From Acidobacteriota bacterium (GTDB taxonomy: Bacteria; Acidobacteriota; Terriglobia; Bryobacterales; Bryobacteraceae): DNA of 64,000 nt. The notes beneath the pieces were generated by a model that worked only from the letters and a program-made list of their open reading frames with translations, made no database searches and was not told the DNA's origin. The DNA is taken from the NCBI GenBank assembly GCA_947470805.1, contig CANIVU010000009.1, positions 1-64,000 on the forward strand, written 5' to 3'. Both the position numbers and the translations under genes were made by a program. Every line of letters starts with the position of its first letter. Positions within the stretch are counted from its first letter, which is position 1. This document shows positions 8,712 to 17,181 of the stretch, piece by piece.

Positions 8712-8944
8712 GGCGTCCCTTTCACAACCACTACCCGGAAGCGAACCTCCAGCCGGGTGCCGGTTTTGTTCAACGGGGAGTCCGTTGGCTCGCCGTCGAT
8801 CTTCCACTCCATGGCGCTGTTGAGGATCGTCTCGCCTTCCATTGTCAGCGCCTGGCGTACGGTGTAGAGCATGTCTTCCCGTTCGATTTGACGGGGTTCG
8901 GACAGCTCATATACACCGCGCACCCAGGGGGCTGCTACTGTCAT
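8708..8944 (-). CDS. Small conserved-looking protein of unknown function
   Basis: 78 residues. No signal peptide or membrane helix. Two likely amphipathic beta segments (DMLYTVRQALTMEG and RLEVRFRVVVVKG) suggest a small beta-rich domain. The ATG overlaps the preceding isomerase stop (TGATG) and its own TGA overlaps the start of the next gene, so it is translationally coupled on both sides, which supports a real gene despite its size. No function can be assigned. The tight packing suggests a subunit or accessory role for the flanking genes. Confidence 0.55.
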   Translation of the reverse strand: MTVAAPWVRGVYELSEPRQIEREDMLYTVRQALTMEGETILNSAMEWKIDGEPTDSPLNKTGTRLEVRFRVVVVKGTP

Positions 8945-9828
8945 CAGCCGGCAATCCCCGCGCGCATCTCATTGACCGCTTTCTGCAGGCTCTTCACCTG
9001 CTCTTGCAGCGGGATGTACTCCATGGTGATGTAGTGCTCGTAGCCGGCCTTGGCGATCGCCTTGTAGATATTGGCGTAGTTCATCTCTCCGGTGCCGGGT
9101 TCGTTCCGTCCGGGATTGTCGGCCACGTGGAAGACGCGCACGTATTCCATCGCAGCGAGTGCGGTGCGGATGACGTCGCCGCGTTCCACCTGTTCGTGAT
9201 AGAGATCGAAGAGCAGACGGAGGTTGGGGTGATTGACAGCCTTCATGAGACGCAGGCCGTCGACGCAATTGGACAGGAAGTAGCCCTTATGGTTCACCTT
9301 CGTGTTGAGGGGCTCCATGATGAGGGTGATATTGGCCTTGGCGGCCAGATCCGTGGCGCGTTTGGCGCATTCGATCATGGCGGTGAACTGCTGTTCGAAC
9401 GTCAGGCTGGGCACCGCGTTGCCGGACATGATCAGCGCCATCGGCACTTCCAGCTTCTGCGCGAAGACCAGGTTTTTTTCCACTTCCTTCAGGAACGCTT
9501 CGCGCACGGCGGGGTCCACCATATTGATCTTCTGCTGGCCCCAGCGGGGCACGGAGCTGAGCGTATCGATGCCGAGTTTCAACGAACGTGTAAGCTTCTT
9601 CACCCGGTCGATATCGGCGTCGGTCCAGTCGTAATGTTCACCGACGAACTCCACCGATTGCAGACCGGCTTTGGCGGCCGCCTCCATCCTCTCTTCGAAC
9701 GTCCCCTTCAGGGTCCACAACATGACGCTCGAGGTGACCTTGGCCTTCTTCGGGGCGGCGGGCGTCGGAGCCTGCTGGGCGAGCATCATGGCTGACGGGG
9801 TGGCGGCGAGAAACGTTCGGCGGTCCAT
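8944..9828 (-). CDS. Exported TIM-barrel sugar isomerase/epimerase (AP endonuclease 2 superfamily)
   Basis: 294 residues from the ATG at 9828 (a TTG two codons earlier is an alternative). The N-terminus MDRRTFLAATPSAMMLAQ looks like a short twin-arginine export signal. The barrel carries the hydroxypyruvate isomerase/xylose isomerase-like pattern: VEFVGEHYDW, a metal-binding glutamate in TLIMEPLNTKVNHKGYF, the DLYHEQ motif, VFHVADNPGRNEPGTGEMNY and a final glutamate in ITMEYIPL. Metal-dependent isomerisation or epimerisation of a sugar or keto acid is expected; the substrate is unknown. It lies 6 bases after the crotonase-like gene and overlaps the next gene by one base. Confidence 0.83.
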   Translation of the reverse strand: MDRRTFLAATPSAMMLAQQAPTPAAPKKAKVTSSVMLWTLKGTFEERMEAAAKAGLQSVEFVGEHYDWTDADIDRVKKLTRSLKLGIDTLSSVPRWGQQKINMVDPAVREAFLKEVEKNLVFAQKLEVPMALIMSGNAVPSLTFEQQFTAMIECAKRATDLAAKANITLIMEPLNTKVNHKGYFLSNCVDGLRLMKAVNHPNLRLLFDLYHEQVERGDVIRTALAAMEYVRVFHVADNPGRNEPGTGEMNYANIYKAIAKAGYEHYITMEYIPLQEQVKSLQKAVNEMRAGIAG

Positions 9829-9834
9829 AACCAA

Positions 9835-10572
9835 CTAGCGTACCCCGCGCTTATCCAGGAACGCACGCATCTGTTCCTGCGCCACGTCCGCCAGCGCGTT
9901 ACGCTCCATCACGGAGCGGGCGAATTGATAGGCCGCCTCCTGCGGCATGTCGATCTGTTCGTAGAACGCGCGCTTGCCGGTGGCGACGGTATAGTCCGAC
10001 GCGCCGGAAATTTGGGCGGCGAGTTCGTCGACGGCGCTGTTCAGCTCCCCCGCGGGGACGGCGCGGTTGATGAGTCCCCATTCCGCCGCTTCACGGGCCG
10101 TTACCGGGCGAGCGGTCAGCAACATCTCCATGGCCCGTTTGCGGCCGATGGCACGTGTTAACGCCACCATCGGCGTGGAGCAGAACAGGCCGATCTTCAC
10201 GCCAGGCGTGGCGAACCAGGCTTCTTCGCTGGCTATCGCCAGGTCGCAGGTGGCGACCAGTTGGCAGCCGGCCGCGGTAGCCACTCCTTGCACCTGCGCG
10301 ATCACTGGCTGGCGGATGGATTGGATTGTCTCCATCAGCTCCGTGCAAACGGCGAACACCTCCTCCGCCTGCGCGGCGGTGCAGCCGATCATTTCGCTCA
10401 GATCGTGGCCGGCGCTGAAGACGGGGCCATCAGCGGCGAGGATGACCACGCGGCCGGTGGCGGCGCGCAACGCGTCGATCAACGCGCGCATCATGGCGAG
10501 CGAGAGGGCGTTGCGGCGCGGACCGGCGAGCGTGATGCGATCGATGGGGCCGTTGGAATCGGCGCGAATCAC
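9835..10572 (-). CDS. ECHDC3-like crotonase-family protein lacking both catalytic glutamates
   Basis: 245 residues from a GTG at 10572 that overlaps the ThDP enzyme's stop (GTGA), with GGAAGG about 6 bases upstream. The crotonase fold is clear: [10 protein letters not shown], then [20 protein letters not shown] and [15 protein letters not shown]. The pattern VATAAGCQL...FATPGV...GLFCSTP is that of human ECHDC3 rather than classical enoyl-CoA hydratase. The two glutamates that activate water in rat hydratase (E144, E164) are replaced by Gln and Gly, so ordinary hydratase activity is unlikely. An acyl-CoA hydrolase, isomerase, lyase or accessory role is possible. Coupling to the ThDP enzyme suggests a shared acyl-CoA pathway. 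Confidence 0.82.
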   Translation of the reverse strand: MIRADSNGPIDRITLAGPRRNALSLAMMRALIDALRAATGRVVILAADGPVFSAGHDLSEMIGCTAAQAEEVFAVCTELMETIQSIRQPVIAQVQGVATAAGCQLVATCDLAIASEEAWFATPGVKIGLFCSTPMVALTRAIGRKRAMEMLLTARPVTAREAAEWGLINRAVPAGELNSAVDELAAQISGASDYTVATGKRAFYEQIDMPQEAAYQFARSVMERNALADVAQEQMRAFLDKRGVR

Positions 10573-12215
10573 TTCTTGCCTTCCAACTGCCAGGAGGTGA
10601 ACGGCGAACGGGCGCCGCGGATGTTGACGTTCAACACGTACGGCCCTTCGTAGGCGAACGCGCGGGCGAGCGCGGGACCCACCTGGTCCATACGGTCGAT
10701 GGTTTCGCCGCCGCCGCCGAAGCCCTGGCAGACCAGGTCGTAACGCGTGCGGCGGAGTTCGCAGGCGGTGGTGGTCCCTTGCACTTCGCCCTGCAGTTCG
10801 CGTTCCAGGCCCCAACCCCCATCGTTGCCAACGATGATGACGACCGGAACCCCATAGCGGACCATGGTGTCGAGTTCGGCGATGTAGAAGCCGAGGGAGC
10901 CATCGCCGGTCATCATCATGACGGGCTGCTTCGGACGAGCCATCTGCTGGGCCATCGCGAATGGCAGCGCGGCGCCGATGGTGGCCATGGGCCCCAGCCG
11001 CAGCCAGCCGCCCGAATGGAGCGCTGGAAGAATGGCGCGGCCCCAGTGAATGAAGTCGCCGCCATCGAAGGAGAGGAGCGGAGAGACGGGAAGGGTGCGC
11101 TTCACCTCCTGGAAAAACTGGCCGGGGTGGAGGAGAGTGTCGTCGCCGGATTGGGCCAAAAGTTTCGTCATCCACTCTTTACGCCACTTGCCGATTTGCT
11201 TCATCCAGGCCGTTTGGGGCTCCCATTGCTTCGACGGGAGCGCGGCCTCCAGGAACGTCCGCACATCGCCGACCACGCCGACGGCAACGTCGCGAACATT
11301 ACCGATTTCACGAGGTTCAACGTCGACTTGAATGAACTTCGTTTCCTTGCCGAAGAGGCGGGGGCCGCCCATGGCCAGGCGGTAATCGATGCGCTTCCCG
11401 AGGACGAGGACGACGTCGGCCGCTTGGAAGGCGGGGATGCAGCCGCGGTTGAGGGAGGGGTCGGCATAACCGCAGTGGCCGGCGAACTTTTCGCTGATCA
11501 CGCCGCGCGCCATGGTGACATCGAAGTAGGGCAGGCGGGTTTGTTTCAGGAACTTCGTCAGCGCGGCGCCGGCGTCGCTCCACCACAGGCCGCTGCCGCC
11601 GATGATCACCGGGCGTTCGGCGGAGGCCAGGAGGTCCATCGCGGCAGCCACGTCCTCGCATTGCCGGGCGATGCCGCGCGCTTTCGGCATATTCAGCGGA
11701 GCCTCGGTTTTGCCGGTGAAGACGTTGACGGGGATGGAAAGGTGCGTGGCGCCGTAGCGGCCGGAGAAGGCTTCATTGTAGGCGTGGCCGAGCGCGAACG
11801 GGACCTGGGACGGCGTGGTGACGAGGTGGGAAAACTTCGTAACCGGCGCGGCCATGCCGACCTGATCGATGTCCTGGAACACCACGCGGTGGCGCGCTTC
11901 CGTCGCTGGCGTGCCGCTGACGGCGATGACGGGGCTCCCGTTGGAATGGGCGGTGGCGATACCGGTAAGAGCGTTAGTATGGCCGGGACCGCCGGTGACG
12001 ATGGCCAGGCCGGGGCGGCGCGTCATGCGGCTCCAGCCGTCGGCGGCGTGGACCACGGCAGCTTCGTGACGCATGTGGACAATCGGCACTCCACGTTTCT
12101 CCGCGACGGAAAGCACCTCATTCAAATGATCTCCGACCAACGTAAAAATGCGGTCGATCCCGAGTTGCAGCGCACTCTCCACGAACAGTTCAGCACCAGT
12201 AGGCATGTCTGCCAT
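10569..12215 (-). CDS. ThDP-dependent enzyme of the acetolactate synthase/2-hydroxyacyl-CoA lyase superfamily
   Basis: 548 residues. The PYR domain contains the cofactor-activating glutamate in [14 protein letters not shown] central Rossmann-like domain follows (about 190-330), then the PP domain with the ThDP/Mg motif GDGSLGF...NDGGWG, with about 26 residues between GDG and NDGG as expected. It should cleave or form a C-C bond next to a carbonyl. Acetolactate synthase, 2-hydroxyacyl-CoA lyase and oxalyl-CoA decarboxylase are all in this superfamily and cannot be separated here. No ALS small subunit is nearby, and the coupled crotonase-like gene favours an acyl-CoA substrate. The start at 12215 leaves only 13 bases to the divergent epimerase gene; an ATG at 12206 is an alternative. 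Confidence 0.83.
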   Translation of the reverse strand: MADMPTGAELFVESALQLGIDRIFTLVGDHLNEVLSVAEKRGVPIVHMRHEAAVVHAADGWSRMTRRPGLAIVTGGPGHTNALTGIATAHSNGSPVIAVSGTPATEARHRVVFQDIDQVGMAAPVTKFSHLVTTPSQVPFALGHAYNEAFSGRYGATHLSIPVNVFTGKTEAPLNMPKARGIARQCEDVAAAMDLLASAERPVIIGGSGLWWSDAGAALTKFLKQTRLPYFDVTMARGVISEKFAGHCGYADPSLNRGCIPAFQAADVVLVLGKRIDYRLAMGGPRLFGKETKFIQVDVEPREIGNVRDVAVGVVGDVRTFLEAALPSKQWEPQTAWMKQIGKWRKEWMTKLLAQSGDDTLLHPGQFFQEVKRTLPVSPLLSFDGGDFIHWGRAILPALHSGGWLRLGPMATIGAALPFAMAQQMARPKQPVMMMTGDGSLGFYIAELDTMVRYGVPVVIIVGNDGGWGLERELQGEVQGTTTACELRRTRYDLVCQGFGGGGETIDRMDQVGPALARAFAYEGPYVLNVNIRGARSPFTSWQLEGKK

Positions 12216-12228
12216 ACTAATCTTTTTG

Positions 12229-13203
12229 ATGCCCAAAATACTCGTCACCGGCGGCGCCGGCTACATTGGTTCTCACACCGTTTACCAGCTCCAACAGCAG
12301 GGCTTCTCCGTTGTTGTGGTGGATGACCTTTCCAAAGGCCATGCCGCGAGTGTCCCGGCCGGGACACTGCATGTGTGTTCGCTGTTTGAACGGGAGCGGC
12401 TGGCGGCGTTGATGCAAGCGGAAAAAATCGACGCGGTGATTCATTTTGCGGCATTTATCGCGGTGGGCGAATCGACGCGGGAGCCGGAAAAGTATTTTCA
12501 CAACAACACGGCGGGTTCGATTTCGCTGTTCTCGGCTATGGCCGACGCGGGTGTGAACAAGCTGGTGTTTTCTTCGACGGCGGCGGTTTACGGGAATCCG
12601 GCTGTGGTACCGATTCCGGAGACTTCGACGATCAGCGCGGTGAATCCGTACGGCGAATCCAAGGTGATGGTGGAGAAGATCCTGGATTGGCTGGACACAA
12701 GCCGTGGCGTCCGCAGCATTCGCCTGCGCTACTTCAATGCGTGCGGCGCCAATAACGAAGCGGGTTTGGGCGAACGGCACGATCCGGAGACGCATCTGAT
12801 TCCGTTGATTTTGAAAGCGGTGATCTCGGGCAAGCCGGTTACGCTCTTTGGGGATGACTACGCCACGCCCGATGGCACCTGCGTGCGCGATTATGTGCAC
12901 GTGGACGACCTGGCCAGCGCGCACATCGCGGCCGTCAATCATCTACTGGGCGGAGGCGCCACCGGGGCCTACAACGCGGGCACCGGTCGCGGTTATTCGG
13001 TGAAGGAAGTCGTGGCCGCGGTTGAAAAAGTGACCGGCCAGAAGGTGCCGTTTATCATGGGTCCGCGGCGCGAAGGCGACCCGGATCAGCTGGTTGCTGA
13101 CTCCTCCCGGCTGCGCGAAACGCTCGGCTGGAAGCCCCGTTTTGACACTATCGAAGCCATCATCGAATCCGCCTGGGTTTTCGAAAAGCAAAACTTAACA
13201 TAG
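12229..13203 (+). CDS. galE: UDP-glucose 4-epimerase (extended SDR)
   Basis: 324 residues from the ATG at 12229. The Rossmann NAD motif GGAGYIGSH lies at 8-16. The catalytic triad is Ser/Thr in FSSTAAVYG (115-117), Y141 and K145 (NPYGESK). The C-terminal substrate domain has RLRYFNACGA and the typical GTCVRDYVHVDDLA. It interconverts UDP-glucose and UDP-galactose in the cytoplasm, feeding surface polysaccharide or galactose metabolism. The length is slightly shorter than E. coli GalE (338). It is followed 9 bases later by the amidohydrolase gene, which appears functionally unrelated. Confidence 0.92.
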   Translation: MPKILVTGGAGYIGSHTVYQLQQQGFSVVVVDDLSKGHAASVPAGTLHVCSLFERERLAALMQAEKIDAVIHFAAFIAVGESTREPEKYFHNNTAGSISLFSAMADAGVNKLVFSSTAAVYGNPAVVPIPETSTISAVNPYGESKVMVEKILDWLDTSRGVRSIRLRYFNACGANNEAGLGERHDPETHLIPLILKAVISGKPVTLFGDDYATPDGTCVRDYVHVDDLASAHIAAVNHLLGGGATGAYNAGTGRGYSVKEVVAAVEKVTGQKVPFIMGPRREGDPDQLVADSSRLRETLGWKPRFDTIEAIIESAWVFEKQNLT

Positions 13204-13212
13204 AATACGCGC

Positions 13213-14511
13213 ATGGTGCGCATTTTATCCGTCCTGGCCTTTACGGCCTGCCTTATGGCACAAGACTATGACGTGTTGCTGAAAAACGGCCACGTCATCG
13301 ACCCCAAGAACAACATCAACGCCGTCCGGGACGTTGCCATTAAAGATCAGAAAATCGCCGAAGTTGCCGCGAATATCGACGCGAGCAAGGCGAAGAAGGT
13401 CGTGGATGTAAAGGGCCTCTACGTGATGCCCGGGCTGATCGATCTGCACGTTCACACCTTCTACGGCGATGGACCAAGCTATCGCGACGGGCAGCTGAGT
13501 GTGATCCCGGATTCGCACACGTTCCGCAGCGGCGTGACCACCGTTGTCGATGCCGGCACACCCGGCTGGCGCAACTTTGAAGTGTTCAAAAAGCGCATTG
13601 TGGACCGTTCCAAGACGCGTGTGCTGACCTTCCTGAACATCGTCGGCGCGGGCATGGGCGGCGCGGTGGAACAGAACATGGAAGACATGGATCCGGCGCC
13701 GGTTGCGGCGATGATCAAGAAGTACCCCGAATTGATCGTCGGCGTGAAAACGGCCCATTTTGCGGGGCCGGAGTGGATTGCGGTGGACAGCGCGGTGAAG
13801 GCTGGCGAGACGGCGAACGTGCCCGTCATGGTGGACTTCGGCAGCTTCCGGCTCGAACGGCCGCACCAGGATCTGGTGTTGAAGCATCTGCGTCCGGGCG
13901 ACATGTACACGCACGCCTACCTGGCCGCGGTCCCGATGATTGATGACAACGGCAAGGTGCGGCAGTACTTGTTCGACGCCAAGAAGCGCGGCGTGAAGTT
14001 CGACGTCGGTCACGGCGGCGGCAGCCTGGTGTTCCGCTGGGCGGTGCCGGCCATCAAGCAGGGCTTCATTCCTGATTCGATTTCGACGGATCTGCACACG
14101 TCGTCGATGATCGGCGGCATGAAGGACATGACCAACGTGATGTCGAAGTTCCTGAACATGGGAATGACGATGCAGCAGGTGGTGGAAGCATCGACGTGGC
14201 ACCCGGCGCAGCAGATTAAACGGACGGAGTTGGGGAATCTGTCAGTGGGTTCAACGGCCGACGTGACGGTGCTCTCCGTGCAGAAGGGCGACTTCGGGTT
14301 CGTGGATGTCTATGGCGCGAAGTTGAAGGGCAACCAGAACCTGGTGGCAGAGATCACGATGAAGGGCGGTCGGGTGTACTGGGATCTGAACGGCCGCTTC
14401 GCTCCGGTGTGGGACAAGCTGGAAAAGGGTTATAACGCGCAGGGCAATCCGCTGTGGGATGGGACCATTTCCGGCGGCGTGCGCGCGCGGCGGGGTTCGG
14501 AAATCAAGTAG
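13213..14511 (+). CDS. Exported amidohydrolase/deacetylase-family metallohydrolase
   Basis: 432 residues with a signal peptide (MVRILSVLAFTACLMAQ). It shows the amidohydrolase fold: a composite beta-sandwich start (VLLKNGHVIDPKNN), metal-binding HVH at residues 79-81 (LIDLHVHTFYG), a likely bridging lysine in GVKTAHFAGPEW, a histidine in MYTHAYLA, another in DVGHGGGSL and the catalytic aspartate in STDLH. It resembles the EF_0837/Atu3266 group of dihydroorotase-like deacetylases. The cytoplasmic paralogue at 59575-60765 shares the ISTDLH and TMSKFL-type segments, whereas this copy is exported. Substrate unknown; hydrolysis of an N-acyl or ester bond is expected. Confidence 0.83.
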   Translation: MVRILSVLAFTACLMAQDYDVLLKNGHVIDPKNNINAVRDVAIKDQKIAEVAANIDASKAKKVVDVKGLYVMPGLIDLHVHTFYGDGPSYRDGQLSVIPDSHTFRSGVTTVVDAGTPGWRNFEVFKKRIVDRSKTRVLTFLNIVGAGMGGAVEQNMEDMDPAPVAAMIKKYPELIVGVKTAHFAGPEWIAVDSAVKAGETANVPVMVDFGSFRLERPHQDLVLKHLRPGDMYTHAYLAAVPMIDDNGKVRQYLFDAKKRGVKFDVGHGGGSLVFRWAVPAIKQGFIPDSISTDLHTSSMIGGMKDMTNVMSKFLNMGMTMQQVVEASTWHPAQQIKRTELGNLSVGSTADVTVLSVQKGDFGFVDVYGAKLKGNQNLVAEITMKGGRVYWDLNGRFAPVWDKLEKGYNAQGNPLWDGTISGGVRARRGSEIK

Positions 14512-14525
14512 TTTCGCATTGAGAA

Positions 14526-14559
14526 AAGGGCCGCCCGGCCGGGGCGGCCCTTATTTTTT
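14526..14559. terminator. Bidirectional intrinsic terminator
   Basis: An 11-bp perfect stem, AAGGGCCGCCC (14526-14536) with GGGCGGCCCTT (14542-14552), has a 5-base loop and is followed on the plus strand by TATTTTTT. On the minus strand the stem is followed by TTCTC. It separates the convergent amidohydrolase and kinase genes, and the kinase TAA lies inside it. Confidence 0.85.
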
Positions 14560-17124
14560 CAAGCCAGCCTGCCAGTTCAGAATCAGGTTGTAGGTACGTG
14601 GCCCGCCGGGGTTCCCTGTTCCCAGGAAGCGCCTCCCGTCGTTGGAGGCTTCGGAGGCGAAAAATCCAAGGTGTTTCGTCGCGCCCACATGAAACGAGGG
14701 TACGGTGGAAATCTCGACCGCTTCCAGTGACCCATCTCCGGAGCGATAAAACAGTTCACGGGAATCGCCTCGCCAATAGGGATCTGTCCCGAAACCGCCG
14801 GAAATGGATAACCCGCCGCTGGCCTCGATGGATGTTCCCGTCGCATTCAAACGGATGGATCGCACGTAGATTTCGTGCTGTCCGGACTCATCGGACTGGT
14901 AGGCAACCCACTTTCCATCCGGCGACAGCCGGGCATTGTTCTCGTCGAATCTGGTTGCCAGGAATGGCACTGGCCTCCGTTCCCCTTCCAGCGGCAGGAC
15001 CCAGATATCGGACTTGGTCTGTTGATTCCGCACCGAATAAAGCAGGAACCGCCCATCCGCCGACCAACTGGTGGCGAACTTGTCCGCAGAAGACTTCAGA
15101 AGCAGCTCATCCTCTCTCGATCCGTCCACATGCTTCAGGAACAAGTTGAACGCGCCGTCGCGGTTCGAACTGAACACAATCCGGCGCCCGTCCGGTGCCC
15201 AGACAGGATTTGAATCGCTCAACGAACCAAAGGTGAAGCGTGTCGCAGCTCTGCCGTTGGGAGAATCCAGTAGCCAAAGGTTGGATGTATCCGCGGTCCC
15301 GCCGTTTCTTACGAGCGCGATGCGGCTGCCGTCCGGTGAGAGGGCGAACTCCCCGATGAGCCCCGGTTCTCCAACGGTTCCGGTCACCTTGCCGTCGCGA
15401 TCGTACCAGATCAACTGCCGCTCATTCGTGCCGCTCCGGGGAGAGGCCAACATGTTCGTAGCCGAAACCGAAAATGGCACATAAATCGCCCCCGCCACAC
15501 TAATGCTCACCTGGGTAGCAAGTACGTAGGGTTGTCCGGTCAAGGTCAATTGCCTGTCATCAAACGGCTGCGCCATCAGGGAACCACCCCGCATAAAGAT
15601 CACATGACCGCTGCCTCCATCCACGGGCGGCGCGTAGGCCGGCTGGGAATTGCTTGCCAGCAAGGGTGTCGCACTCTGGTTTGCCGGATTGGCGTCGATG
15701 GACCCGACATAAATCGCACTTTTTCCCTCGTCGGTAGAGCTCCGAACATAGAGGAAACGCCGGCCATCGGGTAGAAAAACAGGGCAAAAAGTGGAGTTTT
15801 CATGCTGCGTCGCGTCCAGAGTGACGATCGGCACCACGACGCCACCCGAAGCCGGGACCCGAAACAACCCTTGCGTTCGTTTCCCGAAAACAATCACGTC
15901 GTCCTGGTTCCACGTACCGCCGCCCCACGCGCTCGTCCTGGTCAGATCCGCAATTGTTTGCGGTGGGCCACCTGCTGCTTCTATCCTCTTGAGCTTGCCG
16001 TCCGATGGGAACCCGATGAAGCGGCCGTCGGGAGACCAGAACGGCACCCCGCCCGCCGGGACCGCCAGATCCCGTGATTCTCCTGTCACCAGCGAATGGA
16101 CCCAAAGCCGGCCCTCGCCAACGAACGCTATGTTCCGGCCATCCGGGGACAAATTCAGGAGCAATCTGCTGTTCTGTGGCGCGGCGATCTGAAAGTGCAG
16201 TGGCGTCACGGATTGTTGAGCGCTGCGGGAGTAGGATACGGCCAACCCGATTAGGGCCATCGCCAAAACTCCGGCCACGCTCCAGGGCAGCCAGTTGCGC
16301 CAGCCAATGCCCGCGGAAGGCGCCGGCATGCCGACGCCGGAGACACTCCAGTCCAGCGCCATCCTCAAATCCCGCGCACTCTGAAACCGATTTGCCGGGT
16401 CCTTTTCCAGACATGCCTTTACGATCCGGTTCAAGCCTTCCGGCTCGAGTTCAGGCGCATCGCGCTCCAGGATCGCGGCGATGATACTGATGGAGCTGGA
16501 GCCGGTAAATGCCCGCTTTCCGCAAATCATCTCGTAGAACACAAGACCGAAGGAGAAGATGTCGCTCCGGGCGTCCGTCTCCTTGCCCTGCGCCTGCTCC
16601 GGCGACATGTACTGGACGGTGCCGAGAACCGTACGCTTGTCTGTAAGTGTGTCCGAACCTTCGCTCACTGCCGCGGTGTGCGTGATCTTCGCAAGCCCAA
16701 AATCCAGTACCTTCACGCCGGCGTGAGTAAGCATGATATTGCCTGGTTTCAGGTCCCGGTGCACGATTCCCTTTGCGTGCGCGGCCGAGAGGGCATCCGC
16801 AATCTGGGCGCCGTAACGAAGCGCATCGTGCATGGGAAGCTTTCCGCGCACCAACCGTTCGGCCAGCGTCTCTCCTTCACAGAGCTCCATTACGAGATAG
16901 TCCGGACCGACGTCGTAAAGCTGGCAGACGTGCGGATGATTGACGGCGGCTACAGCCCGAATTTCGCGGGAAAAACGGTCTGTAAACCGCTCGGATATTG
17001 TTTTGACCGCAATATCGCGGCCGGTCCGCGGGTCGTGGGCGCGGTAGACCTCACCCATACCGCCCGCTCCGAGTACTCCGACGATTTCGTACGGACCAAG
17101 GCGGGTTCCGGAAGACAGAGACAT
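14551..17124 (-). CDS. Ser/Thr protein kinase with transmembrane helix and TolB-like beta-propeller
   Basis: 857 residues. The Hanks-type kinase domain (about 11-270) has glycine loop GAGGMGEVYRA, catalytic lysine K41, HRD at 122-124 with D124, DFG at 141-143 and an activation-loop GTVQYMSPEQ. One transmembrane helix (about 287-305, WSVAGVLAMALIGLAV) is followed by an extracytoplasmic PD40/TolB-type propeller with repeated SPDGR-like motifs (LSPDGRNIAF, WSPDGRFIGF, WAPDGRRIVF, WSADGRFLL, LSPDGKWVAY). The propeller probably binds a ligand or protein and signals to the cytoplasmic kinase. All catalytic residues are intact. A 9-bp inverted repeat overlaps the start codon, suggesting control of its expression. 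Confidence 0.92.
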   Translation of the reverse strand: MSLSSGTRLGPYEIVGVLGAGGMGEVYRAHDPRTGRDIAVKTISERFTDRFSREIRAVAAVNHPHVCQLYDVGPDYLVMELCEGETLAERLVRGKLPMHDALRYGAQIADALSAAHAKGIVHRDLKPGNIMLTHAGVKVLDFGLAKITHTAAVSEGSDTLTDKRTVLGTVQYMSPEQAQGKETDARSDIFSFGLVFYEMICGKRAFTGSSSISIIAAILERDAPELEPEGLNRIVKACLEKDPANRFQSARDLRMALDWSVSGVGMPAPSAGIGWRNWLPWSVAGVLAMALIGLAVSYSRSAQQSVTPLHFQIAAPQNSRLLLNLSPDGRNIAFVGEGRLWVHSLVTGESRDLAVPAGGVPFWSPDGRFIGFPSDGKLKRIEAAGGPPQTIADLTRTSAWGGGTWNQDDVIVFGKRTQGLFRVPASGGVVVPIVTLDATQHENSTFCPVFLPDGRRFLYVRSSTDEGKSAIYVGSIDANPANQSATPLLASNSQPAYAPPVDGGSGHVIFMRGGSLMAQPFDDRQLTLTGQPYVLATQVSISVAGAIYVPFSVSATNMLASPRSGTNERQLIWYDRDGKVTGTVGEPGLIGEFALSPDGSRIALVRNGGTADTSNLWLLDSPNGRAATRFTFGSLSDSNPVWAPDGRRIVFSSNRDGAFNLFLKHVDGSREDELLLKSSADKFATSWSADGRFLLYSVRNQQTKSDIWVLPLEGERRPVPFLATRFDENNARLSPDGKWVAYQSDESGQHEIYVRSIRLNATGTSIEASGGLSISGGFGTDPYWRGDSRELFYRSGDGSLEAVEISTVPSFHVGATKHLGFFASEASNDGRRFLGTGNPGGPRTYNLILNWQAGLKK

Positions 17125-17148
17125 ACTATTTCGTGTGCCAATAGTATG
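17122..17148. promoter_or_regulatory. Inverted repeat covering the kinase start codon
   Basis: CATACTATT (17122-17130) and AATAGTATG (17140-17148) are perfect 9-bp arms separated by 9 bases. The kinase ATG is the end of the left arm on the minus strand. It could be a repressor operator, or an mRNA hairpin hiding the start codon. Confidence 0.5.
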
Positions 17149-17181
17149 CGATTTGAGGGCCGAAAGAAATGGGCCGTTCGC

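Noticed and set aside
10779-12326. Long open frame of about 515 codons on the plus strand opposite the ThDP enzyme gene
   Set aside because: It is the antisense of a clear enzyme gene, is rich in Gly, Ala, His and Asp as expected from antisense of GC-rich codons, and has no recognisable motif or ribosome-binding site.
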